64,000 bases of DNA from the NCBI GenBank assembly GCA_009103225.1, contig RHPI01002090.1, positions 336,370-400,369 of the forward strand, in the 5' to 3' direction. Shown in pieces: positions 23,944 to 34,900 of the stretch. The translations under genes were made by a program, and so were the position numbers. Below the pieces are notes generated by a model. The model was not told the origin of the DNA. It did no database searches and saw only the letters and a program-made list of their open reading frames with translations. Source of the DNA: Chlorokybus atmophyticus (Eukaryota > Streptophyta > Chlorokybophyceae > Chlorokybales > Chlorokybaceae). Every line of letters starts with the position of its first letter. Within the stretch, counting starts at the first letter, position 1.

Positions 23944-24944
23944 GAGCTGCTTTGCTTTGTGTGTACATATATTACTGACCTACTACTCCCCTAGCCATCC
24001 GCCATATTCAACTTGTGGTTGCTATGTCTTGCAACTTGCACATTTGACAACTACACAAAAGCATTGTGGCGGCACCAGTTGAGGTTCATAGCAATCTCAT
24101 GACCATATGTACTCACAAAGACATGCGCCTACAACCTCGTACTACCTGCAATCCCCCAACATGAGGTGTCGTGATGCTCATTGATTCTGTGGCATAAGGT
24201 GATATGGTAGGGTGTGCCTTGTATAGTTACCAATCAACATTGTTGCCATCTTGTACTTGCAAAGTAGCAGCAATATCACTAACAGCCATGTGCAACAGTG
24301 CATAGCATGCAAACAACTTATATGCGAATTGAACAAGCCATAATCAAGCGACATAATTCATTCAAACATTAATTATGTTAACCAGCACGGCAACAACACA
24401 TACACATAGTTTGTTTTACTGTGTATGCTATCTATTTGCTATCATTTTGCATGTGCTACCATGCCATATACACGGCGTGCCTCCAACACCAACACAGCAT
24501 AACGGCCTACAATAACGTTAGGGCAACAGCAAGTCAAAGCCGCTCAAGCCAGTGCCACATCCGTATCCGTAGTATAATGGCATGAACATGATGGATGTCC
24601 ATCGTCATAGCCCAAGATGGATAGCTTTGGTGTAAATGGATTGCGTATAATAGATAACCGTAAAGAAAGGTGGAGCTAGCATAATGGCTTAAACAACTAC
24701 TAAGGTACTAAGTGCATAATCAGTATCACACATGCATGCAGTAAGTCACACAAGGACGCGTTATCCTGCACGGTTTACAAGCACCTTATTGAAGCTTCAT
24801 GTGCAAAATTGCATATTGGCAAAAAGAAGAACACATCCACAAATCAATAATTGACAAAGATGTAAAGTAAGACAACATTTCAGAAAGCAGTATGAACAAA
24901 GCGCCTTGAATGATGATGCGTAAGCACCGCCCCCCCCCCCCCCC

Positions 24945-24971
24945 NNNNNNNNNNNNNNNNNNNNNNNNNNN
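24945..24971. other. Assembly gap (27 N) inside a poly-C tract
   Basis: The Ns are flanked by C runs at about 24930-24944 and 24972-24990. The most economical reading is an unsequenced homopolymer/G-quadruplex tract and not missing genes. Confidence 0.95.
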
Positions 24972-25114
24972 CCCCCCCCCCCCCCCCCCCATCCGCGCTT
25001 TGACTTTCATCATACACCAATATCATCATCACTCAGTATGCCGCAAAGCCAGTGACAATACTACTCCGCATAGTCTACTGCCTGACGTCGTCAATAGCTG
25101 TCGCTGCACAAGAG

Positions 25115-25144
25115 GTGAGTAGTGTAGCATGCTACACTACTCAC
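25115..25144. repeat. Perfect 30-bp palindrome
   Basis: The arms begin GTGAGTAGTGTAGCA and the right half is the exact reverse complement, with no spacer. It lies in the spacer upstream of the G-patch gene. It could be a recombination or extrusion site, or a solo end of a foldback element. Confidence 0.9.
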
Positions 25145-25725
25145 TTTTCATCTCACTTTTGCTGCGGGTTGGGGACACATGTTTCTGGTACTGCGCTTGC
25201 ATTGCAGCCCCTTAAATTTGAGTATGGCATATGTACAAGATGCGCGGGAGTTGTGTGTTTATGGCTATCATGTGACTGCTCGATGCGTGGGTGTGTTTAC
25301 GTTGGCGCATGAGTTATGTGTACACAAGATGCAACGGGGATGTGCACGGCATGGTGTTCATCCATAGATGTACCTTATGCTCTTCATACTTCCCTGCCCT
25401 ATTGTAATACACATCTTTAAAACGAGACAAGACGTCATACCACTGATTCGCTTGTGACATCAACAATTTCGTTGCTTTATGCACAATTTATTGTCAACAG
25501 CTTAGCCATGCAAATTGGCAATTTGCCACTGACTCAGTGGCACGGACGCAAGTTCCATCAGACACGCGATCTTGGGACTTGCTATCACACGCATGGTCAC
25601 TGAACACTGCTCCAAGTGATCACTGAACGCGGTCGTATAACCTCAGGCCGATTTGGGCGACTGGGTCAGGCCGGACCAGGCCAGGCGGCGGCGGCGGTGG
25701 GGACGCAGCGCAGAGCTGCGCGTGC

Positions 25726-26698
25726 ATGGAAAGCCCAGCAGACTTTTACGCACGGTTGCTGTCCGGTTCGGAAGCGGGCCCAGGGCCCAGGAGCTTTCCG
25801 CAACTGCCGCCGGCAGCCTCCCGCACGCAGAGCGCAGCAGCAAGCCACGAAGCTGGCAGCCGGGGCGCAAGCGGACGCCTGCTTCCTGCGAGTGCTGCTA
25901 GGCCTACTACTGATTCTACAGCGGGGCTTGGACGGAATGGAGGCGGAACACTTGAGAGCTGGGATGGAGGAGGAGGAGCAAACGCTGACGGGCTTGGCCG
26001 GCAAGTGCCTGCGTACAGCATATCCCAGTCGAATGTTGGGTACAAGGTAACAGACGCTCGTGCGCCGCAACTCGTGTGCCGCTGGCCAAACCGCTTGTGC
26101 GTGTGCACTTCACGTTGTGTGTGCGTGTGTGTGTGTGTGCGCACGCTAGCTAGACAAGTAACTGATAGATATGCACAACTCGACGATCACCAGGATAGCA
26201 TGCATAGCTGGTAGTAGTTGCATAGACAGTCAACTGAGCGTTCCCCCCTGTGCTGTTTGCATACCCCATGCACACATGTTGACTGTTGTGCACCTGCAGT
26301 TGTTGAAGAAGGCAGGTTGGAGCGAAGAGCATGGGCTCGGCGCGGGCGAGCAAGGCAGGCTGCAGCCTGTTGTCCCGCAAATGAAGGCCGACAAAAAGGG
26401 AATTGGCGTGACGATAAAGAAACCAAGTGTGGATGCAGACAAGGTACTGCTGGTACTGCTGGTATTAGTATTCGCACGTATTTTTATAGCTCAAACTGAA
26501 ACGGTGCATGCGCAGGCCAAAAGGAAGCGCAAGCGGGTTGGCGGGGTACGCAAAAAGGACGACGATGACGAGGTGCCTGAAAGCGTTGAGCAGCGATCCG
26601 AGCGTCGCAAAGCACTCGCGCATGCCGAGAAAGACAAGCTCAAGGAACAGGCCATACGCCAGTACCTTGCGTACGCGTTTGCACCGGACAATGTTTGA
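25726..26698 (+). CDS. G-patch domain protein
   Basis: G-patch proteins bind and activate DEAH-box helicases in splicing or ribosome assembly. Three exons (25726-26047, 26300-26443, 26516-26698) are visible. The first encodes a low-complexity region (S, A, G rich) that ends GYKL at the splice. The second completes the G-patch: LLKKAGWSEEHGLGAGEQGR, with the expected aromatic and glycine positions, followed by PVVPQMKADKKGIGV. The third starts AKRKRKRVGG, a likely nuclear localisation signal. It continues as a charged helix (DDDDEVPESVEQRSERRKAL) and ends QAIRQYLAYAFAPDNV. The exact paralogue is not clear. The 3' end converges on the CAND-like gene with 175 bp between stop codons. Confidence 0.82.
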
Positions 26699-26873
26699 TT
26701 TTTACAGCCATGTAGAGAGACAGGAATACTGGTTGCTATGCTATAACCTCTATCAATTAGTGCCCACAGTGCCCGCAGAAGAAGCGAGCACTGCCCATTG
26801 TAACACACAGTAACGTATGTACAGCTATCTGGCATATGTAAGCTGAGAGAAAGCCCACTCCCATCTGAAGCAG

Positions 26874-28668
26874 CTACCAGTTCAAGTGGTTGTCATCATC
26901 GGGGTCGCGGAGCTCCTCGTAGTACACGTCTTCCATCTCTATGGTATCCTGCAGGCACAATTTGGTGGGTCATCAAGAGTATGTTGACAAACAACAGCGC
27001 AGAGTTTCGGTAAAGCAGTGTCACCATGAAGAAGTCAGCCAAGAACGTCATGTAAAGCAGCGGCGGATAGAACGCGTAGTATGCGAAGTTCATCAGACCG
27101 TACATGCTGCGCAAAGCATAGCACAGGGTTGGTGTGATCAGGCATGGATATCACTGCTTAGGACACAGCTGCGCCTGAATCTGCACTCAGGCTTGGCAAG
27201 GAGAGCGAGACTTACCAGTAGCCGAACGGCACGCGAATGGCAATCAAAAAGCTACCAAATGACAGACCCGCGTAGAGCGAGAATAGCACGAGGACGTAGC
27301 GGTAAAACGCCGGGCGTGCTGCATTGTTGCATAACGGTCACAATTACTTAGTATCATACACCGCAAGCCATCAGCAGCTTAAGAACAAATGTGACAGGAC
27401 ACCGCTCTCACAAAGAGCTAACCTGGCAGACGATCGCGCCATCGCGTGTGCGGGAGCGCTAGAATGGCCAGGTACACCAACGCAAACACCAGGGAATGGA
27501 AGAACCAAAAGCCCCACTTGGCCCACGTGTCTTGAGCCGCCACGCTCTCATCGCTAACGCCTACTAGAAACAGTTGCACCCCGAACCCGAATATGTACAC
27601 AGCCTGCAGCACAGCCACACTGATTAAAACAAAACACAGCCATGAGGTGAATTAACAAACATGCCCATACCTTGATCAAGGTGTCGGCAAAAGCAATGGC
27701 CCCAGACACTGTCACTGTGCGTATGAGCGCTTCTCTTCCCGATGTGAGGTATCCCTGTGAGAGGAACACCACCACGGAGACCTCCAGCAGGACAAGCCCG
27801 AAGCGCGTGAGCAGCCACAGCGCGTTGTACAGATCCGTAGACGCTGCGCTGCTACTCGGCACGGTTTGCCACATTTGTACAACACACCTGCCAGTCGCGT
27901 GTCACATCCCAGGAAGTCTACGCATTGTGTACAGGGTATGTCAAAGTGGTGTATATCTGGTGCAAGTAAGACAGTGCATGCGTACCGTAAGAGATTGAGC
28001 AGGCAGACAGTCCACAGGAAGGCATAGTATGTCGCCATGATGTGCGACTGGCTCTGTATGAGCCGTTGCATGGACTTGCGTGCATTGGACACAAGGAAGC
28101 ATACGAAAGCCACCGTTGGCAACCCCACCTGCATGTGCCAGAGACACACTCATACACACAGACAGGCTTCTGATGGACCCACAACTAGCAGTTTCCATTG
28201 ATTGCCGCATTCAGCACCGGTTATTGGCGTAGAGCAGGCGGTAGCCTCTGGCATATCGTAAACATAGCACATACACGCCAAAGTTCTGTTCGCTTAAACA
28301 AGGCACGCGTTGCGTAACGTGCGTTGCAGGACGCATACAATATGTTATGCAGCTGGTGCTTGCCAGAATGAAAAGGCGGGGGGTTGCAGCCTGAGCAGCA
28401 GGCTCGGCTGCTGCAACTTGTGTGAAGACGGACTCGTATGAATGCAGCATTTCACGTCCGACATCTGAATGAGTCGTTTCCAAACAACCGAGGCTAGGCG
28501 TACCAGCAGGTCGTATATGACAATGTGGAATTTGCTGCTGTGCGGGCTGATCAAGTTGAGGCAGAAGGAGCTGGGCATGGCTGCTGCCGCCGCCTCCGCA
28601 GGACCAGAGGCGTTTGCGGCGGCATCCAGCAGCAGCCGCCTCGCCAGCAGGCAAGGGCCGGAGTCCAT
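26874..28668 (-). CDS. CAND/TPRA1-like seven-helix membrane protein
   Basis: Plant CAND candidate G-protein-coupled receptors and animal TPRA1 (TPRA40) belong to one family of seven-helix proteins. Signalling function is only partly established. The proposed start MDSGPCLLARRLLLD (28668) is followed by SKFHIVIYDLL. Successive helices are VGLPTVAFVCFLVSN, MATYYAFLWTVCLLNLL, LWLLTRFGLVLLEVSVVVF, a helix around TVTVSGAIAFADTLIKV, LQAVYIFGFGVQLFLVGV, FWFFHSLVFALVYLAIL, YVLVLFSLYAGLSFG and MNFAYYAFYPPLLYMTFLAD. That last motif ('YPPLLY.TFLADFF') is the family signature. The last exon is acidic and ends RDPDDDNHLNW. Exons between 28150 and 28550 are the least certain part. Confidence 0.82.
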
Positions 28669-29690
28669 CACCGCCGCCACCACCGTCGCCGTCAACTGCA
28701 GCCCGCCCCAGTCAAACAGCCCACATCACGCTGTGACCTGCCTCCTTCCCTCACCCCAACATCTCCGCCACCGCCACCGCCACCGCCACCGCACGCAACG
28801 GCAGCAGCATGCTGTGAGCGCAGTCGTACGCAACGCAAAGTTTGCGTCGCAAACAGTTCGTAAATGCTGACGCGTGACAGTGGTGAACGGTGGCGCAGTG
28901 AATAGTTGCCACCACAAAGAGTCGACGCCGCTGAAGGCTTCGGGTTGTTTGTAGGCTGGGGTTGTGACGGAAAGACTTGCAACAGCTGTGCGCTAGCCGC
29001 AAAATTATTTCTCATGCTGCCGTGGCATTCTTCGTTGTGAATGAAACAAGTTGTGATGCTTGGTTGGCATGACTACGGATGCGAAGATGCATCAGTGGTC
29101 ATAATGGAGGCCGCGCGGTTACGCCGTGCAAAACGCTTGCCATACAGGAAGCAGTTTCTCACGGGAATGAGAGTGAAAAACCGTGAAGACTACAAGGAAA
29201 ACAAGTGTGTGCAGAAGGAAGGTCACCACAGCCTACAACTTGTGAATGATCACCGCCAGCGCAGTATACTTGCGCTTGTTTAGCCTACATGCGGAGTGTA
29301 CGAAAGGGGCTGCTGTGTCAGCATGCACGCATGTACAACAGATAATATGCTAGATCGTGTTATGTCTGAAGAATGCACATTCCTTTGACGATGCCACAAC
29401 CTTTGTTACTTCTACTACTTCTGGCTGTACTGCTCAGGAAAGCTGCTAATGCATCGATAGCTGACACAACGTAGCAACTGCTTAATTCACTTTCAACTAG
29501 TCCGGAACAACGCTAATGCCCTTGTATCAAAACAAATGCAATCCTCATTAACTAGCACACTGCCGTGTGCGCATGTGATTGCGTGCCTAATGTTACAGAC
29601 CACACAATGTGACCAACCCCTACAGTCGTGCTGCCATGTGCCTAAACCACTAGCTTCACGTCACCCAAGCAGCTTGCGCGTACATGCCAG
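28669..29690. other. Spacer between the CAND-like gene and IBR5
   Basis: The first 130 bp are CCGCCA-rich (28760-28795). An 80-codon frame at 29041-29283 (starts MKQVVMLGWHDYGCED, basic, no recognised domain) is the only open stretch. It has no supporting context and may be chance. The remainder is likely IBR5 3' UTR. Confidence 0.45.
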
Positions 29691-31537
29691 TTAAAAGTGC
29701 ATGTTGTTGCCGTGCTGCGATCCGCCTGTTTGAGCGGCGGCAAGGGGGTTTGTTGAACTTGTTGCGGCATTACTCTGCAGGTGCTCGGCGCCAAACACAA
29801 ATGGTTGATTCGCCGGCAAGCTGATCTGTGCACCAAAACTGATTGTTGAGCCCGCTCTGTCTAAGTGAGAGTTACCAAATGCTGGGACGGCTGGGGGTGG
29901 TTGCGCGTTGCCAAGTGCCGCAAATGGAGGAGGAGCCCCAAGCTGCTGCTCTTCAAACTCCTGTAACTGCTTCGCGTGCTCTGCAATGGTTGGACAATCA
30001 GAGTCAACGCCAACACCTTCGAGACACTGTCACAGAGTATGCCAACAACAAAACACCCTCCTGTACGCAGCACAACCAGCTGCGCATGTTATGTTACACA
30101 CAAGATGTGACAACGGTTTTGCTTACCTGGAGTGATGTTTGTGGATGGCTTCAGCTCCTTGATATACTGGTGGGCTTGCGGTAGTCGCCACCCTTTGTGA
30201 ACAATGAGGTACGCGATCACGACAGCGGGGGCTCGCGAAACACCCGACATGCAATGCACGAGGACCTTTTGTTGAGAGATCCGAATCTCCTCTGCGAGGT
30301 ACAACGACGCTGGTGAGGTCGCATACAACAGGGCTATAAGTGCCTTGCGAGCCACTTACCTATGGCAGCAATGGCCTCCTGAAGTGGTAGCAACTTGGCT
30401 TCGCTGCAGGTATAGTATTTGAAGGAATTTCTGTACAGGTTCTGGCAGGAAGGCACAGTCTGCACGACAGGCATAGGACGTAGAGTGTTGATTGATGGCG
30501 AATAACGCTGGCAAGCAAGCCAAAGCTCCCTACGGTCAATGTACGACAACGAGCACTGTGCTTAGGTTGCATTGACTGGACGCCATGGGCACTCACATTT
30601 ACAATGTTGGTGATGTTGAGTGCTTTGAGGACATCACTGCGTGACGCATGGTCGAAGGACCCCAAAAACAAAAATCTCGGCAGGATCTCTGTCGGCAAAG
30701 CGCTTGCAATGGATCCTTTGGATGATGAGGCAGGTTGCGGCTGGTGTCCACACACACCACAGGGCTCCCCGTCCTCGTACCTACCACAACCAACAAAGCC
30801 TTGCATTAACGTTATGCAACTTCATTCCTGTCACCATTGAATGCAAACGCAGCATATGAGCAACGCAGGTGGCACCACATTCCATCCACAGGTGCAGCGG
30901 CTGCAGCACTCATGCGGGACGTTGTCTGCCTCATGTGACGTATTTATTACGCACGATCAACAATGCTCGAAGGCAGGCTTCATATCGATTGAGGCTCAGA
31001 GCAGCGTGCACAGATGTGCGCTACAGCCAGATGCAATACCAAGACATACGACCTACTAGCACACAACGTACATACAGACAGCTAGCGGCGACGTTGACTT
31101 GGGGTTTAGCAATACTTACCCATGTCGTAACGCAATCTATCTGAGCGATGGCTGGGCGTCAGTGCCTGCCCAGTGATAACATTGCTGTAACCAGCTACAT
31201 CCCAGTATTTGTGATGTGCTCGCGCTGTATGCAACTGACCACTGGACCATGATAAATTGAACTGTCATCGGTGTTGTTCGCTTGATCAAAATTTAGGCCA
31301 GCTGAAGCATGTTACCTACAACTGACTCTGCTCATGATAACACGGTACCCATCGCCAAAACAACCCGACTTGCAGACGCTTGGATGCAGACGCTCAATTG
31401 TTCACGAATAAACAATCCATGAGAACGATATGACCGTCGTAAACCCTTCCACGCACAACAGCTTCACATAGACGTGCAACTCACCGATGGTAGTGGCCGC
31501 AGACAAAGCAGGGGTTCTCCCTCTCCCGCTTCCGCAT
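29691..31537 (-). CDS. IBR5: IBR5-type dual-specificity phosphatase
   Basis: IBR5 is a plant dual-specificity phosphatase first identified through auxin (indole-butyric acid) response; it acts on MAP kinase MPK12 in Arabidopsis. The first exon is MRKRERENPCFVCGHYHR. It joins YEDGEPCGVCGH, and together these form the plant IBR5 N-terminal Cys-rich (zinc-like) module. ALPTEILPRFLFLGSFDHAS and TVPSCQNLYRNSFKYYT follow. The catalytic loop is VLVHCMSGVSRAPAVV, with both the Cys and Arg of HCxxGxxR present. KGWRLPQAHQYIKELKPSTN completes the fold. The last exon adds QLQEFEEQQLG and then a P, A and N-rich tail that appears longer than in Arabidopsis. FAN1 starts 411 bp away in the opposite direction. 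In an alga the role need not involve auxin. Confidence 0.93.
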
Positions 31538-31948
31538 TCTAAGCCTGCCACGCCAGCAGCAGCTACCACGACCTAAGCTCTCCAACCAGCCTGTCTGATC
31601 CACCTCCACCTCCGCCTCCGCCTCCGCCTCCGCCTCCACTGCCGCTTCCGCCGCCGCAGCGCCAACGCAGCACTGGCTTTGATTTGCCGCAACCGCAAGC
31701 AACAGGCGTGCAGCTTCTGCCGCTCAACCCTACATAACGTTCGCTTCAATGCCGCTGCTGTACACCGACTCACCCAATCAGTGCAGCTAACGTTTAAGTG
31801 CCTCAGCTCTTTTTCCCGCCATTGCTAAAGCTGCTACGGCTGCTTGCTGTGAGCTCGCCATTGGGGTGGTGGCGGCGGCGGGGGAGGCTGCAGTGTGGAG
31901 CCTCCCCCCTACGCACTGTCAATTCCCACAGTGTGATTTTGCTTCACC
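31538..31948. promoter_or_regulatory. Short shared divergent promoter of IBR5 and FAN1
   Basis: 411 bp between opposed start codons, one of the shortest intergenic regions here. It contains a CCTCCG/CCACCT hexamer tract at about 31598-31645. Polypurine-polypyrimidine asymmetry such as this is common in TATA-less bidirectional promoters. Confidence 0.55.
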
Positions 31949-34900
31949 ATGGCTGGGGCGCAGTTGCGCGGGCTGGAGTCGCTGCGCAGGGTGGTTGGTC
32001 CGAGACGGACCAACACTACAGCAGCAAGCTCTGCGTCCAATTGGCAGGTAGGCAGTCGTTGGTTGTCACCTGCAGACTCTTGTGTTGCATACTGTATCAA
32101 TGCATCAACCAGAGGGGTTAACTAGGAACGGTGAGCTGCATTGATGGATACAGCACTTTAGTCAGCTTGGAACTGCGGAAGCAAGTCGACTTACACCATC
32201 GATTGACTCATTCACAGGCATTGTCTATGCCTTATGAACAAATACTAATGCACAGATGGCTTGATAGTCTCATGCAGTACAAAGTATAATCATGTGGACT
32301 GCCGACCACATTCCTGTTGGTGAACATGAAGCATTGGACGATGTAGAGACATTTTGCAAGACAACACACCAATGCTGCCTGATAAACTTGGCTTTTGCAT
32401 GCACCTTAACAGGGATAATGTGATTAATGGATGACGACTACCTGTATATACAAAGCCGAGCATGCACTCATAGAGAACACACACATTTGCTTTCAAGCTC
32501 AGTGATTCTCTCTCCCAGCAGTGTTGCAATCAATCTACCTGGCTTTGGCGAGTCATGTGGTACCCTACAGCATTATAGTCCATATAACGACACTACAAGG
32601 CCTAATACAGATAGTGCACTGGTTGCTCAATTTGTATTGTCTGTTCAGATTGAACATGCACAACTAGCGAGTGGTGCAGAGGCTACCGCATTGCTGCATC
32701 GGCGGCTGTCTGGTGCCTCGGCTTCAACCTCCGCTTCGTGTGCCAGCTTTTTAGACGTCGGGGGAGCATTTGCTCTTTGCCCAGTCTGCAACAAGGAGCT
32801 GCCTGAACACCCGATTGCAGTCAACGCACATATAGGTGACAAATGTGTTTGTGTTACATAATTTGTCAAGAGCATGTCTTGCCTCTGCTGTAAATCAAGG
32901 GCATGTCCTGTCTGGCTGTACATGGAAAATAATGCCATGTTAATCTGCCCGGAATCGGCATACGCAGATGCGTGCCTAGCCCTAAAGAAGTGCCGCCGCC
33001 CATTGCAACAAATGACGTTGCTGCAGTTCACCAGCATCCGCAAACTGAAAGAAGTAGTGGTCTCAACAACTCTTCAGGACACTATGCCACCGACGGACAA
33101 AGTTACTACCACATCAGGGCTTGTTCCTCTGACATCCGCGGTTGTAGGCCGCCGGTTTGCTTCAACAGCTGCCGTGTCAGTTGGACAAGTGGTGTACGCC
33201 AAAAGAGAACCAGACAACCCGCAAGACTGCAATGCAATACTGGTATGAAGGAATGAGATGGGTTTGATTGGTACGTGCGTAATGTTTTACCGCTGATTGA
33301 ATGTTATCAGGTTGTCAATGAAGATCAGGAGCACTTGGGGCACCTACCCGCACGCATCGCACAGATCCTTGCCCCTCTTCTCGATGAGAAGCTGTTCGTT
33401 CTGAAGGTACCATGCGTTATCAATGGACATACACGTTGTAACAGTGATTGTTAGCCGTCTACATGAGTACCTGTTTGAAATGAGGTATAATGCACAGGGC
33501 GCAGTAATGTCCTCCAAAGCTGCAGCGCTGCAAGTGCGATTTACACCGGAGCTTACACATACAGCGGCAAAGTCTCTAGCACCAGTGGAAGAAAGTTGGC
33601 GTGAGGTTGTCAACAATGTATCAGAAGATCTTCTCATCGCACGCGCTGCCGCAAACTTCCAAACACTACTCAAGTCTGTCATGTCCAACGATGGTCATCT
33701 GTTGATTGAAGCCGAGCACAGGCTACTTGGTCAGTGCCTCCTCATGGTGCCTAACGTTGTGCATGCTTGACCAGCTTGACAAACGTTGCTGCTCAGGCAA
33801 ATACTTTGAGCTCTCGGCAAACGCGCAACGCCTGTTTGTTCGTGTCTTTCAGCGGAAAGGTCAGCAGGAACTCCTACAGGCAGCACCCTGTGCCAGTGTC
33901 TCAGGCAGCAGCTGCAGTAGCAATGCTGATGAACATTGCGGCTGGCAGGCCCTTGGTTTCGTGTAATTAATCTTATGGACAGCTACTGTGACATTGATGT
34001 GCGGGCTGCACTACAAGAGTTGACTGGTATGTTGTAGACCTACATCTTGTACGTACAGTGGTGCCTGGCTTGTGCACACGCTGCGTGTTGTGGAATTGAT
34101 TGGCGTGCTACGCAGAGCAACACTTCTTCCGTTCTTCCACGACCGCTGATGTGGAAAGCGTGAAGGATAGGTTGGCAGTTCTGTCTGTTGCTGAGTTGCG
34201 TGACATAGCGACAGCCACTAACTCCTTGGTATGTGGCCTCCATTCCTGTCAGCTCCATTCCTGTGATGTCTGGCATTGCTGCATGCACAGTGGCAGCTGC
34301 TGACTGTGCAAACATGACGCGTGCACAGAAACGCGGCGACATCTCCAAGGCACTAAAAGAGCAGCTGCAGACTGCAATTGCTCAGACAGGCCGTCAACAA
34401 GGGCCTGATGCATATGCGCAGTACGTCACAGCATTCGTTAATGTACTCTCTTGCATATGGCATCAACGCCCATTCGGTGGCTGAGCTCAATAAGTATTTG
34501 ACAGGCACTCAAAACATTTGCCCGTTGTGTCCCTGGCACATCATCTCTCTCAGTCACACCAGAAGTGTATTGATGGGAATATTGTTTGCTGTGCAACCGA
34601 GGTAAATCTGCACGCAGGAAAGGCGTTGAGACACTACTGCAGCAAACCGCGGGCTGCTGTACTGCCATTGATGCTGGTGTCAGCGTTTTGATGCAACGCA
34701 TGCAGGTAAGACCCTGGCCTCCTGCATGCTGCCTTGCCCTCCTACATTTGCAGGCATGACTCCCTATGATGTATCGCAGAGGTTGTTCTTCTGCAACGAG
34801 CACCACGACCTCTCCACGTTCTTGCTGGTGGACATAAGAAAGCGGAAATACCCGGCATACAAGTGCAACCGCACGCGATCTTCATTTCCTGATCGTGAGA

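Larger units (their letters stand above)
23944..25725. other. Non-coding spacer with an assembly gap
   Basis: About 1.8 kb between NSE4 and the G-patch gene. It holds AT-leaning unique sequence without coding signal, a 27-base gap flanked by poly-C, and a perfect 30-bp palindrome at 25115-25144. The final 100 bp are GC-rich leader for the G-patch gene. Confidence 0.55.

Noticed and set aside
29041-29283. 80-codon basic ORF
   Set aside because: No recognisable domain, splice context or conserved feature. It is mentioned only as spacer content.
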